DNA of 64,000 bases from Achromobacter sp. RTa (GCF_000757485.1 NZ_JPYO01000042.1:1032707-1096706); one strand, 5' to 3'; shown: positions 43,607 through 54,884, numbered from the stretch's first letter. Notes: generated from the letters alone by a model not told the origin. Numbers and translations: made by a program.

Positions 43607-43626
43607 CGCTGCCGGCATTCAGGAAT

Positions 43627-43658
43627 AAAAAAAGCCGCGACCATGTCGCGGCTTTTTT
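43627..43658. terminator. Bidirectional rho-independent terminator
   Basis: AAAAAAAGCCGCGAC and GTCGCGGCTTTTTT pair over eight GC-rich bases with a CAT loop, with A and T tracts on both sides. It separates the convergent XRE gene and the lipoprotein gene and can serve both. Confidence 0.93.
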
Positions 43659-43674
43659 GCTGGACGCGGATCGC

Positions 43675-44241
43675 TCAGGGCTTCGCAGCGGGAGCGGGAG
43701 CCGGGGCGGCGCCGCCCGCGGGAGGCACTGCGGCGTCGCCGCGGATCTTGGCGGCGATTTCCGAGGCGGCCTGGGCCGACGGCACGCCGAAGGCCAGCAC
43801 GCCGCGGTTCAGCGGTTCGCCGATGAGCGGAGCGGCGACCAGTTCGCGGTCGATGACCAGCGCCAGCATGTTGCCGACGTTCTTGGAGCTGATGTCGTTG
43901 AGCTTGCGGGCGCCGGCTTCGGAGAAGCGCAGGCCAACGAAATTCTGGCCCTGGCGGTCCACCAGCGCGGCGGCGTCGGTCAGGTCGGCGCGCGTGAGCA
44001 CCGGCACTTCCTGCATGTAGAGCTTACCGTCCGGCAGGCTGATTTCGCGCAGGCCGGCGCCAGGCTGCTTGTGGGCCAGGTAGAAGTCCACCGTCGCGGC
44101 GGTGGCGGGCGTGGTGGATTGCTGGCCGGACGCAGCGGGAGCGGTGGTATCGGACGTCTTAGTCGGGGCGGTCTTGCAACCCGCTAGCGCCAACGTCACG
44201 ACAACCAGGGCGGGCGCCAATGTGCGTAAGTTCAGTTGCAT
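43675..44241 (-). CDS. Lipoprotein with SecD P1-head-like domain
   Basis: A 188-residue lipoprotein. The signal peptide ends in the lipobox LALAGC (Cys22). A Thr/Ser/Ala/Pro linker leads to a domain resembling the periplasmic P1 region of SecDF: VDFYLAHKQPGAGLREISLP, then VGLRFSEAGARKLNDISSKN, VGNMLALVIDRELVAAPLIG and LNRGVLAFGV, with a final helix. The tail is Ala/Pro/Gly-rich. The ATG at 44241 follows AAGAAGGAATC; an ATG at 44295 would put residues before the signal peptide. The function of such detached SecD-head lipoproteins is not known to me. Confidence 0.8.
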   Translation of the reverse strand: MQLNLRTLAPALVVVTLALAGCKTAPTKTSDTTAPAASGQQSTTPATAATVDFYLAHKQPGAGLREISLPDGKLYMQEVPVLTRADLTDAAALVDRQGQNFVGLRFSEAGARKLNDISSKNVGNMLALVIDRELVAAPLIGEPLNRGVLAFGVPSAQAASEIAAKIRGDAAVPPAGGAAPAPAPAAKP

Positions 44242-44319
44242 GCTCGATTCCTTCTTAAGTGGACTAAGACCAGGCCGCGGCATCACGCCCGGCATGACTG
44301 AAAAGTGTACCGAACCTGA

Positions 44320-46518
<2,199 letters not shown>

Positions 46519-46534
46519 GCCCGCGCGTTGCGTC

Positions 46535-46720
46535 GTAGGATGGGTGCAGCGCGAGAGCATCCGGGCAACGAACCGGATGCTCATCGCGCGTAACCCATCG
46601 GCCGGCGAGAGCCGGCGTTGTCACTTGCCACGAAAAACGGCGGCTGGCGCCGCCTGATGGGTTACGCGCGTTGAATATTCGAGTTCTTGCTCAAGGACTC
46701 TCGCGCTGCACCCATCCTAC
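46535..46720. repeat. 186-base nested inverted repeat with GTAGGATGGGT ends, copy A
   Basis: The ends are a perfect 23-base inverted repeat: positions 46535-46557 begin GTAGGATGGGTGCAGCGCGA and 46698-46720 are its complement. Inside, CGCGCGTAACCCATC pairs with GATGGGTTACGCGCG (15 bases), and smaller hairpins GCATCCG/CGGATGC and GCCGGC repeats fill the rest. It separates convergent thiC and the FAD-linked oxidase gene; its last bases CTAC give the TAG stop of the latter. Copy B is at 58558-58740. Confidence 0.9.
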
Positions 46721-48129
46721 AGCAGCTTCCCGGGATTCATGATCCCCGCCGGATCCAGCACAGCCTTGATCTGCTTCATCAAGCGCAACTCCAGCGGATC
46801 CTTGCTATGCAGGAAATGATCGCGCTTCAGTTGCCCGATCCCATGCTCCGCGGAAATGCTTCCGCCATAGCGGTTCACCTCGTCCAGCACCGCATCGGTG
46901 ATCGCCGCCCCATGCACGGCAACCCAATCCCGGTCGGCGCCGTCCGGGCGCGACAGGTTGTAGTGCAGGTTGCCGTCGCCGAAGTGGCCGAAGATGAACG
47001 GGCGGATATCCGGGTACAGCGCGCGCACGCGGGCCTCGGCGGATTCCATGAACTCGGGGATGCGTTCGATCGGCAACGACACGTCGTGCTTCAGGTGCGG
47101 GCCATCGGCGCGCTGAGCTTCGGAGATTTCCTCGCGCAGCTTCCACAGCGCCTGCAGTTGCGCCAGCGAAGCGGACACGGCGGCGTCCAGGCACAGGCCG
47201 CGCTCCAGCGCCGTACCGATCACGTTTTCGAGCAGGCTGTTCAACGCGGCCTCGTCGGCGGTGTCCGCCAGCTCCACGAGCACATAGGCCGGGTAGCGCT
47301 CGGCGAAGGGCTCCTGCACGCCTTCGGCGTGCTCCAGCACGAGATCCAGGCAGTCTCCCGAAAAATATTCGAACGCCTGCAGGCGCGCCCCGCACTGCTC
47401 GAACAGGATCTCGAACAGTTGCAGCGCCTGCGCCGGGGACTCGACCGCGGCCAGCACCACCGAGCGGACGTCGGTGCGCGGGAACAGGCGCAGCGCCACG
47501 GCGGTGATAACGCCCAGCGTGCCTTCCGAGCCGATCAGCAATTGCTTGAGGTCGTAGCCCGTGTTGTCCTTGCGCAGGGTCCGCAGGCCGTGGAAGACCT
47601 CGCCCGTGGGCAGGACGGCCTCCAGGCCCAGCACCAGCTCCCGGGCCATGCCGTAGCGCACCACGTTCACGCCGCCGGCGTTGGTCGCGACGTTGCCGCC
47701 GATCTGGCTGGAGTCCTCGGCCGCCAGGCTCAGCGGCAACAGGCGGCCGGCCTCCTGGGCGGCGCGGCGCAGATTGCCGAGGATGGCGCCCGCCTCCGCC
47801 ACCATGGTGTTGGCCACGGTGTCGATGGAGCGCACCGCGTTCATGCGGTCCAGGCTGAGCACCACGTTGGCGGCGCCCGAATCGGGCGTGGCGCCGCCGC
47901 ACAGGCCGGTGTTGCCGCCGCGCGGCACGACCGGCACGCCTGCCTGCTGGCACAGGGCCAGGCAGGTGGCGACCTCGTCCGTGGTGCGCGGACGCACGAC
48001 GGCCTGCGCCTGGCCCTTGTACAGCCCGCGCCAGTCGGACAGCCACGGCGCGATGTCCGCCTCGGCGGTAAGAACGGTGTCGGGGCCCAGGGCCTGGACC
48101 AGGCGTTGCGTGAAGTCGGTGTCGCTCAT
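46717..48129 (-). CDS. FAD-linked oxidase, D-lactate/D-2-hydroxyglutarate dehydrogenase type
   Basis: A 470-residue flavoprotein of the GlcD/D-2-hydroxyacid dehydrogenase family. The PCMH-type FAD domain has VVPRGGNTGLCGGA and SQIGGNVATNAGG, and the C-terminal cap has FGHFGDGNLHYN, SISAEHGIGQLKR and GIMNPGKLL. The HxxGDGNxHxN motif binds metal and substrate carboxylate. It oxidises a D-2-hydroxy acid and passes electrons to the chain. It is translated from an ATG overlapping the stop of the GntR gene (ATGA), which probably represses it; the stop TAG lies inside the repeat element. Confidence 0.92.
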   Translation of the reverse strand: MSDTDFTQRLVQALGPDTVLTAEADIAPWLSDWRGLYKGQAQAVVRPRTTDEVATCLALCQQAGVPVVPRGGNTGLCGGATPDSGAANVVLSLDRMNAVRSIDTVANTMVAEAGAILGNLRRAAQEAGRLLPLSLAAEDSSQIGGNVATNAGGVNVVRYGMARELVLGLEAVLPTGEVFHGLRTLRKDNTGYDLKQLLIGSEGTLGVITAVALRLFPRTDVRSVVLAAVESPAQALQLFEILFEQCGARLQAFEYFSGDCLDLVLEHAEGVQEPFAERYPAYVLVELADTADEAALNSLLENVIGTALERGLCLDAAVSASLAQLQALWKLREEISEAQRADGPHLKHDVSLPIERIPEFMESAEARVRALYPDIRPFIFGHFGDGNLHYNLSRPDGADRDWVAVHGAAITDAVLDEVNRYGGSISAEHGIGQLKRDHFLHSKDPLELRLMKQIKAVLDPAGIMNPGKLL

Positions 48130-48842
48130 GATGTCTGCCTTGCGGCCGGAAAGAGAAGATCGAGTCGCAGGCGGCTGGCCGCCTGCTGCAGATGATGGGT
48201 CGCCGCGAGCCGCGCCCGTTCGGGGTCGCCCGCGCGGATGGCCTCGAACACGGCCACGTGTTCCTGGTGCACGGCCGCGGTCAGGCCTTCCTGCCTGCGG
48301 CTATTCGTGCGGGCCGTGCTGACCGCCAGCCGCAGCTGCAGATTCAGGTACTGCAGCAGATCCTGGTAGTAGCTGTTGTGCGTGGCGGCGGCGATGGCGA
48401 CGTGGAAGGAAATATCGTGCTCCACGCCCTGTTCGGGATGATCCAGATGCGCTTCCAGCGATTCCAGGGCCTGGGACATGGCCGCGAGGTCCGCGGCATT
48501 GCGGCGCACCGCGGCCAGGGCCGCCGCGCCGCCTTCCAGTTCCATCCGCAATTCGTAGACGCTGGCGAGCTGCTCGCGGTCGGCGATGCCGGCGGACACC
48601 TGGAACCCCTGAGCGCCGGTGCGCGACACCACCACGCTGCCCGAGCCCTGGCGGCTCTGGATCAGGCCCTGCGCCCGCAGGCGCTCGGTGGCCTCGCGGA
48701 TGACCGCGGCGCTCACGCCATACTGCTCCGCCAGGACGCGCCCGGGCGGCAGCTTGGCGCCGACGGGATGGACGCCCTCGGCGATGCCGCCCGCGATCTG
48801 GCGGGCGACCTGTTCGGTAAGGGTAAGGCTCTTGCTCAGCAT
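48126..48842 (-). CDS. GntR-family regulator, FCD type
   Basis: A 238-residue regulator. Winged helix: LTEQVARQIAGGIAEGVHPV, LAEQYGVSAAVIREATERLR, QGSGSVVV (residues about 8-72); the FCD domain contains EHDISFHVAIAAATHNSYY. LldR-like regulators of D- or L-hydroxyacid oxidation have this architecture. It is the first gene of the operon with the FAD-linked oxidase and presumably self-regulates. A TATAAT lies six bases before the ATG at 48842, so the transcript may have no leader. Confidence 0.9.
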   Translation of the reverse strand: MLSKSLTLTEQVARQIAGGIAEGVHPVGAKLPPGRVLAEQYGVSAAVIREATERLRAQGLIQSRQGSGSVVVSRTGAQGFQVSAGIADREQLASVYELRMELEGGAAALAAVRRNAADLAAMSQALESLEAHLDHPEQGVEHDISFHVAIAAATHNSYYQDLLQYLNLQLRLAVSTARTNSRRQEGLTAAVHQEHVAVFEAIRAGDPERARLAATHHLQQAASRLRLDLLFPAARQTS

Positions 48843-48880
48843 GCGCCCATTATAGGCACACTTATCAGGTTATCTGAAAA
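48843..48880 (-). promoter_or_regulatory. Promoter of the GntR/FAD-oxidase operon with operator dyad
   Basis: On the minus strand a perfect TATAAT occupies 48854-48849, only six bases before the ATG. Upstream the dyad TCAG-GTTAT-CTGA (48865-48877) occupies the spacer/-35 position, a natural site for self-repression by the GntR protein. The -35 sequence itself is weak. Confidence 0.6.
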
Positions 48881-48922
48881 CTTTTGGAGAACGAGCCCAC
48901 GAACCGGCGCCAGGCCGGCGCT

Positions 48923-50122
48923 TCACGCGACGGCGCGCTCGCCGTCCGGGAGCATCTTGTCTTCGGCCTCGTTTGCCTCGTCTCCGCCGGCCACCGCGCA
49001 GCAGCGCCCGCCGCGCGCCTTGGCGCGATACAGCGCGGCGTCCGCAGAGTCCAGAGCGGCCTGCGGGCTCCGGTTGGCGCCCGACACGATGGAAATGCCG
49101 ATCGACAGGCCCACGCTGACACGTGTGCCGTCCGCCAGCGTGATCGGCTGCGAAACGTCGTGCAGGAGGTGCTCGCCCAGCCGCAGGGCCGAGGTGGCGT
49201 CGATGCCGGTCACCAGCACAATGAATTCGTCGCCGCCGATCCGCGCCGCGACATCATCCACGCGCAGCATGGCCCGCATGCGCTGGGCGATGGTCATGAG
49301 CACCTGGTCGCCCGCGGCGTGGCCGTAGGTATCGTTGATCAGCTTGAAATCGTCCATGTCCATATAGAGCAGCGCCGCCGAGCTGTCATGGCTGCGCGCG
49401 CTGGCGCATACGCGTTCCAGCGAGGCCAGCAGGCCCGCGCGGTTCGCCAGGCCGGTAAGCGCGTCCTCGCTGGCGCGGCGGTCGCTGTCGCGCTCGGCAA
49501 GCATCGTGGACACCAGGATGCGATTGAGCCGGTGCGACGCGACGCTCATGCTGACCAGGTAGAACGGGATTTGGATGAAAACGATGGCCGTTACGTATTC
49601 GCCCGTGAAGGCCGCGCCCAGGCACATCGGCCCCAGGCTCAGGAAGATCATGGCGCCAACGAGCCTGGGCGCGCCGTAATTGCGGAAGCAGATGCCGCCG
49701 GCCATGGCGCCGCAGGACACGCCGGCCAGCGTGGCGGCCAGCCAGTCGCCGTTGAGAAAGGTGACGAAAACGCCGTAGCCCACGCTGAACGCCCAGAGCA
49801 GCGCCAGCAGGATGTAGATGTCGGTATGGGTGTTGCCGCCCCTGGCCGCGGCCTTCAGGGCGGATCGCAGGATCGTGACGCGGACGACGGCCAGAAAGAC
49901 CTCCAACGCCAGCCACGATACGTATAGCGGCTCGGGGCGCCGCCAGGCGACGACGCCGGAAATCATCAACGTATTGATGACCCCGCCCGCAAAAATGGGA
50001 AGCGTGCCCAACAGGCTGGCGATCAGCGCCGCGCGGATGTCCGCGGGCGTATCGTGCCCGGAATCCGTCAGCCAACGCGTCAGGCGCCATCTGGGCAAGC
50101 TGAACTTCAGTGCTGTATCCAC
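48923..50122 (-). CDS. Membrane diguanylate cyclase (GGDEF)
   Basis: A 399-residue protein with an N-terminal membrane region of about five or six segments (residues 30-205) and a C-terminal GGDEF domain. The active motif IGGDEF is intact, and RVDD five residues before it forms the RxxD inhibitory site, so an active, product-inhibited cyclic-di-GMP synthase is expected. DALTGLANRAGLL and DMDDFKLINDTYGH are the usual substrate and metal segments. The start is a GTG at 50122. No EAL domain is present. The signal sensed by the membrane part is unknown. Confidence 0.92.
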   Translation of the reverse strand: MDTALKFSLPRWRLTRWLTDSGHDTPADIRAALIASLLGTLPIFAGGVINTLMISGVVAWRRPEPLYVSWLALEVFLAVVRVTILRSALKAAARGGNTHTDIYILLALLWAFSVGYGVFVTFLNGDWLAATLAGVSCGAMAGGICFRNYGAPRLVGAMIFLSLGPMCLGAAFTGEYVTAIVFIQIPFYLVSMSVASHRLNRILVSTMLAERDSDRRASEDALTGLANRAGLLASLERVCASARSHDSSAALLYMDMDDFKLINDTYGHAAGDQVLMTIAQRMRAMLRVDDVAARIGGDEFIVLVTGIDATSALRLGEHLLHDVSQPITLADGTRVSVGLSIGISIVSGANRSPQAALDSADAALYRAKARGGRCCAVAGGDEANEAEDKMLPDGERAVA

Positions 50123-50231
50123 GCTGTCACGTCCCTGGCCACAACTACCCGGTTTCAGATAGGCTGGCTGGCGTTATAGCAGGTATTTCAAGCCTTTAAT
50201 ATTGTCCGCGGGTTCAATACGGCGGGAAATT

Positions 50232-50987
50232 TCAGTGCCCGCGGTGCCCGCAGACGGCGCATTCGGGATCGCGCTGGACGTTCACGCTGCGCCACTGCAT
50301 GGTGCGCACGTCCAGCCACAGCAGGCGTCCGGACAGGCTTTCGCCGACCCCGGACAGCAGCTTGAGAGCCTCCGCGGCCTGCATGCTGCCGATGATGCCG
50401 ACGACCGGCGCGAACACGCCCATTGTGGCGCAATTGGCTTCCTCGACGTCGTCGCCTTCCGGAAACAGGCAGTGGTAACAGGGCGCGCTGTCGTCGCGCA
50501 GGTCGTAGACGCTGACCTGGCCGTCGAAACGGATCGCGGCGCCGGACACCAGCGGCTTGCGGTGCTGGACGCAAGCGCGGTTGATGGCGTGCCGGGTGGT
50601 GAAGTTGTCGGTGCAGTCCAGCACCAGGTCCGCCTGGGCAACCGCGTCGGACAGGGCCTGGCCCTGGAGGCGCTCGACGCGGGCATGGACCCGGGTCTGC
50701 GGATTGAACGCCGCCAGCATGTCGCGCCCCGATTCGGCCTTGTGGCGGCCGACGCTGGCGGTGGTGTGCAGGATCTGGCGTTGCAGGTTGCTGAGCTCGA
50801 CGACGTCGTCGTCGGCCAGGGTGATATCGCCCACGCCGGCGGTTGCCAGGTAGAGCGCGGCGGGCGAGCCCAGCCCTCCCGCCCCCACGATGAGCACACG
50901 CGCCGCCAGCAGTTTTTCCTGCCCTTCTATTCCCAGCTCGTCGAGCAGGATGTGGCGGGCGTAGCGCAGCAATTGCTCGTCGTTCAT
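50232..50987 (-). CDS. moeB: HesA/MoeB/ThiF-family adenylyltransferase
   Basis: A 251-residue E1-like enzyme that adenylates the C-terminus of a sulfur-carrier protein (MoaD or ThiS). The nucleotide motif VLIVGAGGLGSPAALYLA, the conserved NRACVQHRKPLVSG with the adenylation site, and zinc ligands CYHC and CAVC are present. MoeB and ThiF cannot be separated with certainty from sequence alone; the absence of thiS nearby favours a shared or MoeB role. The ATG overlaps the ctpA stop (ATGA). Confidence 0.9.
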   Translation of the reverse strand: MNDEQLLRYARHILLDELGIEGQEKLLAARVLIVGAGGLGSPAALYLATAGVGDITLADDDVVELSNLQRQILHTTASVGRHKAESGRDMLAAFNPQTRVHARVERLQGQALSDAVAQADLVLDCTDNFTTRHAINRACVQHRKPLVSGAAIRFDGQVSVYDLRDDSAPCYHCLFPEGDDVEEANCATMGVFAPVVGIIGSMQAAEALKLLSGVGESLSGRLLWLDVRTMQWRSVNVQRDPECAVCGHRGH

Positions 50988-52429
50988 TTTTCCTTGCTGG
51001 GCTCGACTCCGGTCGGCGTGATCTTCATGCGCTGGGCGGCGCCGCCGCCGGGTTTGGCGTCGGCCTTGGCCTGGGCGCGGGCGGAGCCCTTCTGCACGGG
51101 CTTGCCGGCCAGCAGGTTCAGCGCCTGCTGCAGCTGGAAGTCGTCCTTGCCGCCGAATTCGAACACCTTGGCGGGCACTTCGGCGTTGTCCTGGTCCGCG
51201 GCGGACTTCACTTCGTTGGCGGTCTGCTGGTTGGACAGGTGGCGCTGCAGGTCGGCTTCGCGCGGCAGGCGGAACAGGTCGCCGTCGGCGGTGTCCGCGA
51301 CGACGTAGTCCGGTTCGATGCCGGTGGCCTGGATCGAACGGCCGCTGGGCGTGAAATAGCGCGACGTGGTGAGCTTGACCGCGGTGGTTTCGGACAGCGG
51401 CAGGATCACCTGCACCGAGCCCTTGCCGAAGCTGCGGTTGCCCAGGACCTTGGCGCGCTTGTGGTCCTGCAGCGCGCCGGCCACGATCTCGGAAGCCGAG
51501 GCGGAGCCGACGTTCACCAGCACGACCATGGGCACCGTCTTGGTCCAGGCCGGCAGGCCGGACAGGTAGTTGCTTTCGCCGCGGGCGTACTCGGACGGCG
51601 TGGCCAGGTACTTGTGGCGGGCATCGGGCGTGCGGCCGTCGGTGGACACCACCAGGGAATCCGGCGGCAGGAACGCGCCGGCCACGCCGATGGCGCTGGT
51701 CAGCAGGCCGCCCGGATCATTGCGCAGGTCCAGCACCAGGCCCTTGGGAGCTTCCTTCGCGCCCAGGTCCTTCAGCTGCTTGGCCAGGTCGGCGCCGGTC
51801 TTTTCCTGGAACTGGGCGACGCGCACGTAGCCGACGCCGTTGTCCAGCATCTTGCTGCGCACGCTGCGCACCTTGATGATGTCGCGCACGATCTTCAGCA
51901 CGATGGGCTGGGGACGGTCGGCGCGCATGATGGTCAGCGTGATCGGCGACTTTGGCGCGCCGCGCATCAGCTTGACCGCGTCGTTCAGCGTCATGCCCTT
52001 GGTGGGCGTGTCGTCGATCTTGATGATGAGGTCGCCGGCCATCACGCCGGCTCGGGCGGCGGGCGTGTCTTCGATGGGCGAGATCACCTTCACGAAGCCG
52101 TCCTCGGCGCCGACCTCGATGCCCAGGCCGCCGAACTCGCCTTGCGTGGCCGTCTGCATTTCGCGGAACGCGTCGGCATCCAGGTAGGCGGAGTGGGGAT
52201 CCAGGTTCGACACCATGCCGGAAATGGCATTGTCGATCAGGGTCTTGTCGTCGACGGCCTCGACGTAGTTGTTCTTGATGGCGGCAAACACGTTGCTCAG
52301 CTGCCTGAGCTCGTCCAGCGGCAGGGGACTGCCGCGCTGCGCGACGGCTGTCACGCCCACGCTGAGCAACACACCTGCCACCGCACCGATGGCAATCAGA
52401 CCGAAACCGCGAAACTTACGAGTGCCCAT
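50984..52429 (-). CDS. ctpA: C-terminal processing peptidase, S41 family
   Basis: A 481-residue periplasmic serine protease anchored by an N-terminal hydrophobic segment (FGLIAIGAVAGVLLSVGVTA). A PDZ domain (GLGIEVGAEDGFVKVISPIE, residues about 95-175) precedes the catalytic domain, with the nucleophile in VGSASASEIVAGAL and the lysine in RSFGKGSVQ. The C-terminal about 60 residues are low-complexity. The ATG at 52429 follows GGGAAGTG; the frame reaches an ATG at 52477 that would disturb the signal anchor. It lies between envC and moeB, the normal betaproteobacterial neighbourhood. Confidence 0.93.
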   Translation of the reverse strand: MGTRKFRGFGLIAIGAVAGVLLSVGVTAVAQRGSPLPLDELRQLSNVFAAIKNNYVEAVDDKTLIDNAISGMVSNLDPHSAYLDADAFREMQTATQGEFGGLGIEVGAEDGFVKVISPIEDTPAARAGVMAGDLIIKIDDTPTKGMTLNDAVKLMRGAPKSPITLTIMRADRPQPIVLKIVRDIIKVRSVRSKMLDNGVGYVRVAQFQEKTGADLAKQLKDLGAKEAPKGLVLDLRNDPGGLLTSAIGVAGAFLPPDSLVVSTDGRTPDARHKYLATPSEYARGESNYLSGLPAWTKTVPMVVLVNVGSASASEIVAGALQDHKRAKVLGNRSFGKGSVQVILPLSETTAVKLTTSRYFTPSGRSIQATGIEPDYVVADTADGDLFRLPREADLQRHLSNQQTANEVKSAADQDNAEVPAKVFEFGGKDDFQLQQALNLLAGKPVQKGSARAQAKADAKPGGGAAQRMKITPTGVEPSKEK

Positions 52430-52516
52430 GCACACTTCCCGAATTGTGTTTTCGCCGATGGGTTTGGTATTTACCAACGGTTTTTACCAACGACACGTAT
52501 TGCCAACAACATCAAT

Positions 52517-54106
52517 CTACTGCGCCAGCCACTGGGCCGGATCCACAGGAGCGCCGCGATGGCGAATTTCAAAGTATAGGCCGGATTCCACTTGGCCGCC
52601 GGTTGCGCCTACCGTGGCGATCGTGTCGCCACCCGTCACCGAATCTCCCACCCGCTTGAGCAGGCTTTGGTTGTAAGCATAGACGGTCAGGTATTGCTGC
52701 CCATGATCCACAATGATGAGGTTGCCGAAACCGCGCAGCCAATCAGCGTAGACCACGGTGCCCGGGGCTACCACCTTGACCGGCGTGCCCTCTGGCGCGC
52801 GCAGCACCACGCCGCGCCATACGCCGCCATCCGGGCGGTCGACCCCGAAGCGGCCCTGCACCTGGCCGCGCACCGGCATGGCAAGGCCGTGGCGCAGGCC
52901 GTTGCCGCCGCCGACCGGCGCGGCGCGCGCGGTCTGCTGGGTTGGCTCGCTACGGCTTGGAGCGGGTTTTTCCTCTGCGGGTTCCGCCTTTTTGGGCGGT
53001 TCCTGGGGCTTGGCCGGAGGCGGCGTTTCCTCCGGAACGACCAGGCGGGACTGCCTTTGGTCGGCCGGGCGCAGGCCGGCGGCGTCCGGATCGGCCACGG
53101 CGACCGGCCCACGGTTCTGGCGCGAGGCCGCTTCGACCTGCTCACGTGCCTGGGCCGCCTCGCGGGCGTCCCGGGCGTCGCGCTCGCGCCGCGCGTTGTC
53201 CGCGGCCACCTTGCGGTCGGCTTCGGCCTTCTTGCGGGCCTCCTCGGCTCGGCGATCGGCTTCGGCGCGCTTGCGGGCCTCTTCGGCCACGCGACGCGCC
53301 TCTTCCGCCTTGCGGGCCTCCTCGGCCTTCCTGCGCGCTTCCTCGGCCTTGCGGGCCTCCTCGATCTGCTTGGCGATGGCCGCGTCCAGATCGGTAATCA
53401 GGCGCGACAAGCGCTGGTCGTCGCGCCCCAGCTTGCTGGCCTCGGCGCGCTGGGCGGCGATCTGGCCTTCCAGCCGCGCCAGGAGCGTGGAGCGCTCTTT
53501 CTGCTGCGCGACCAAAGCGGCCTTCTGTTCGGTGGTTTCGGCCACGACCTTTTCGATCTCGGCGCGCCGGGCGTCGGCACGCTCCTGCAGGGCGGCGAGG
53601 CGGTCGATGTCCGCTCTCAGGGCCTGCACCGCGGCGGCGCGGGCCTGCGAAACGTAATCCAGGTAGCCCAGGTTGCGCCCCAGCACCTGGGGGTCGTCGC
53701 CGGACAGCAGCGCCGTCCACGGCGACAGGCCGCTGGTGTATTGGGTCCGGAGCTGCTCGGCCAGTTCGGTGCGGCGCTTGGCCAGCACGGCCTGCTGCGC
53801 GTCGATCTGCTTTTCCAGGCCGGCCAGGTCCGCCTGGGCCTGGCGGTTGGCCTCGGCCAGTTCGCGCAGCCTCAGGTTGATCCGGGAAATGGCCGATTCC
53901 GACTGCTTGAGCGCGTCGGCCGCTTCCTTGCGGGCAGCCTCGCGGTCGTCGATTTCCTTTTGCAGGTTCTCGATGCGGTCCCGCAAGGCGGCCTGCTGCT
54001 TTTCGGCGTCGGACTGACGGCCGGCAAGGTCATTGGGCGCGGCGCCAGCCGACAACGCTCCCCCGGCCAGAACGACCGCCAACAACAACCCTGCCGCGCG
54101 ACACAT
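52517..54106 (-). CDS. envC: Murein hydrolase activator EnvC with degenerate LytM domain
   Basis: A 529-residue periplasmic protein: signal peptide (LLLAVVLAGGALSAGAAP), a long coiled coil (about residues 30-330, rich in EARKAEEARRKAEEARK repeats), a Pro-rich linker and a C-terminal M23/LytM domain. The LytM metal residues are gone: the expected HxxxD reads WRGVV and HxHFE reads GLYFE. This is the pattern of EnvC, which does not cleave peptidoglycan itself but activates amidases during division. It is followed by ctpA and preceded by gpmA, the conserved order. Confidence 0.93.
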   Translation of the reverse strand: MCRAAGLLLAVVLAGGALSAGAAPNDLAGRQSDAEKQQAALRDRIENLQKEIDDREAARKEAADALKQSESAISRINLRLRELAEANRQAQADLAGLEKQIDAQQAVLAKRRTELAEQLRTQYTSGLSPWTALLSGDDPQVLGRNLGYLDYVSQARAAAVQALRADIDRLAALQERADARRAEIEKVVAETTEQKAALVAQQKERSTLLARLEGQIAAQRAEASKLGRDDQRLSRLITDLDAAIAKQIEEARKAEEARRKAEEARKAEEARRVAEEARKRAEADRRAEEARKKAEADRKVAADNARRERDARDAREAAQAREQVEAASRQNRGPVAVADPDAAGLRPADQRQSRLVVPEETPPPAKPQEPPKKAEPAEEKPAPSRSEPTQQTARAAPVGGGNGLRHGLAMPVRGQVQGRFGVDRPDGGVWRGVVLRAPEGTPVKVVAPGTVVYADWLRGFGNLIIVDHGQQYLTVYAYNQSLLKRVGDSVTGGDTIATVGATGGQVESGLYFEIRHRGAPVDPAQWLAQ

Positions 54107-54131
54107 GGAAATATCAGTCCTTCTCAGGATG

Positions 54132-54884
54132 TCAGTCCTTCTTGGCCTTGCCTTGGGCGGCCACCGCCGCCATGGCCGCCTCGATCTCGGCGGCATCGCC
54201 CAGATAATAGTGGCGGATGGGGCGCAGGTCATCATCCAATTCATAGACCAGCGGCTGGCCGGTGGGGATATTCAGGTTGACGATGTCGTCGTCGGACACA
54301 TTGTCCAGGTGCTTGATCAGGGCGCGCAGGCTGTTGCCGTGGGCGGCGATGAGCACCTTGCGGCCCGAACGGATGGCCGGGGCGATGGATTCGTTCCAGA
54401 ACGGCAGCACGCGGGCCACGGTGTCCTTCAGGCACTCGGTGGCCGGCAGCTGGTCGGCCGGGATCCGGGCATAGCGGCTGTCGAAACGGGGATGGCGCTC
54501 GTCGTCCAGGGACAGGGGCTCCGGGGCGATCGCGTAGGCGCGGCGCCAGATCAACACTTGCTCGTCGCCGTACTTGGCCGCGGTTTCAGCCTTGTTCAGG
54601 CCTTGCAGCGCGCCGTAGTGGCGTTCATTCAGGCGCCAGTTGACGCCCACCGGCGTGTACATGGCGTCCATCGCGTCCAGGGCGATCCACAGGGTGCGGA
54701 TGGCGCGCTTGAGCACGGACGAGTAGGCCAGGTCGAACGTGTAGCCTTCCTTCTTGAGGAGTTCGCCCGCCTTGCGGGCCTGTTCGCGGCCGGTGTCGGT
54801 GAGGTCGACGTCGGTCCAGCCCGTGAAGCGGTTTTCCAGGTTCCACTGGCTTTCGCCGTGGCGCATCAGAACAAGTTTATGCAT
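54132..54884 (-). CDS. gpmA: 2,3-bisphosphoglycerate-dependent phosphoglycerate mutase
   Basis: A 250-residue glycolytic enzyme. The phospho-histidine is in [20 protein letters not shown] (His9), and the second catalytic His is in [26 protein letters not shown] is the substrate segment. It interconverts 3- and 2-phosphoglycerate. Divergent from the rhodanese gene across a 171-base AT-rich gap with a TATAAT at 54945-54950. Confidence 0.97.
   Translation of the reverse strand: MHKLVLMRHGESQWNLENRFTGWTDVDLTDTGREQARKAGELLKKEGYTFDLAYSSVLKRAIRTLWIALDAMDAMYTPVGVNWRLNERHYGALQGLNKAETAAKYGDEQVLIWRRAYAIAPEPLSLDDERHPRFDSRYARIPADQLPATECLKDTVARVLPFWNESIAPAIRSGRKVLIAAHGNSLRALIKHLDNVSDDDIVNLNIPTGQPLVYELDDDLRPIRHYYLGDAAEIEAAMAAVAAQGKAKKD

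Noticed and set aside
46535-46720. Insertion sequence
   Set aside because: The inverted repeats resemble IS ends, but the element is only 186 bases, has no transposase frame and no clear target duplication; described as a repeat instead.
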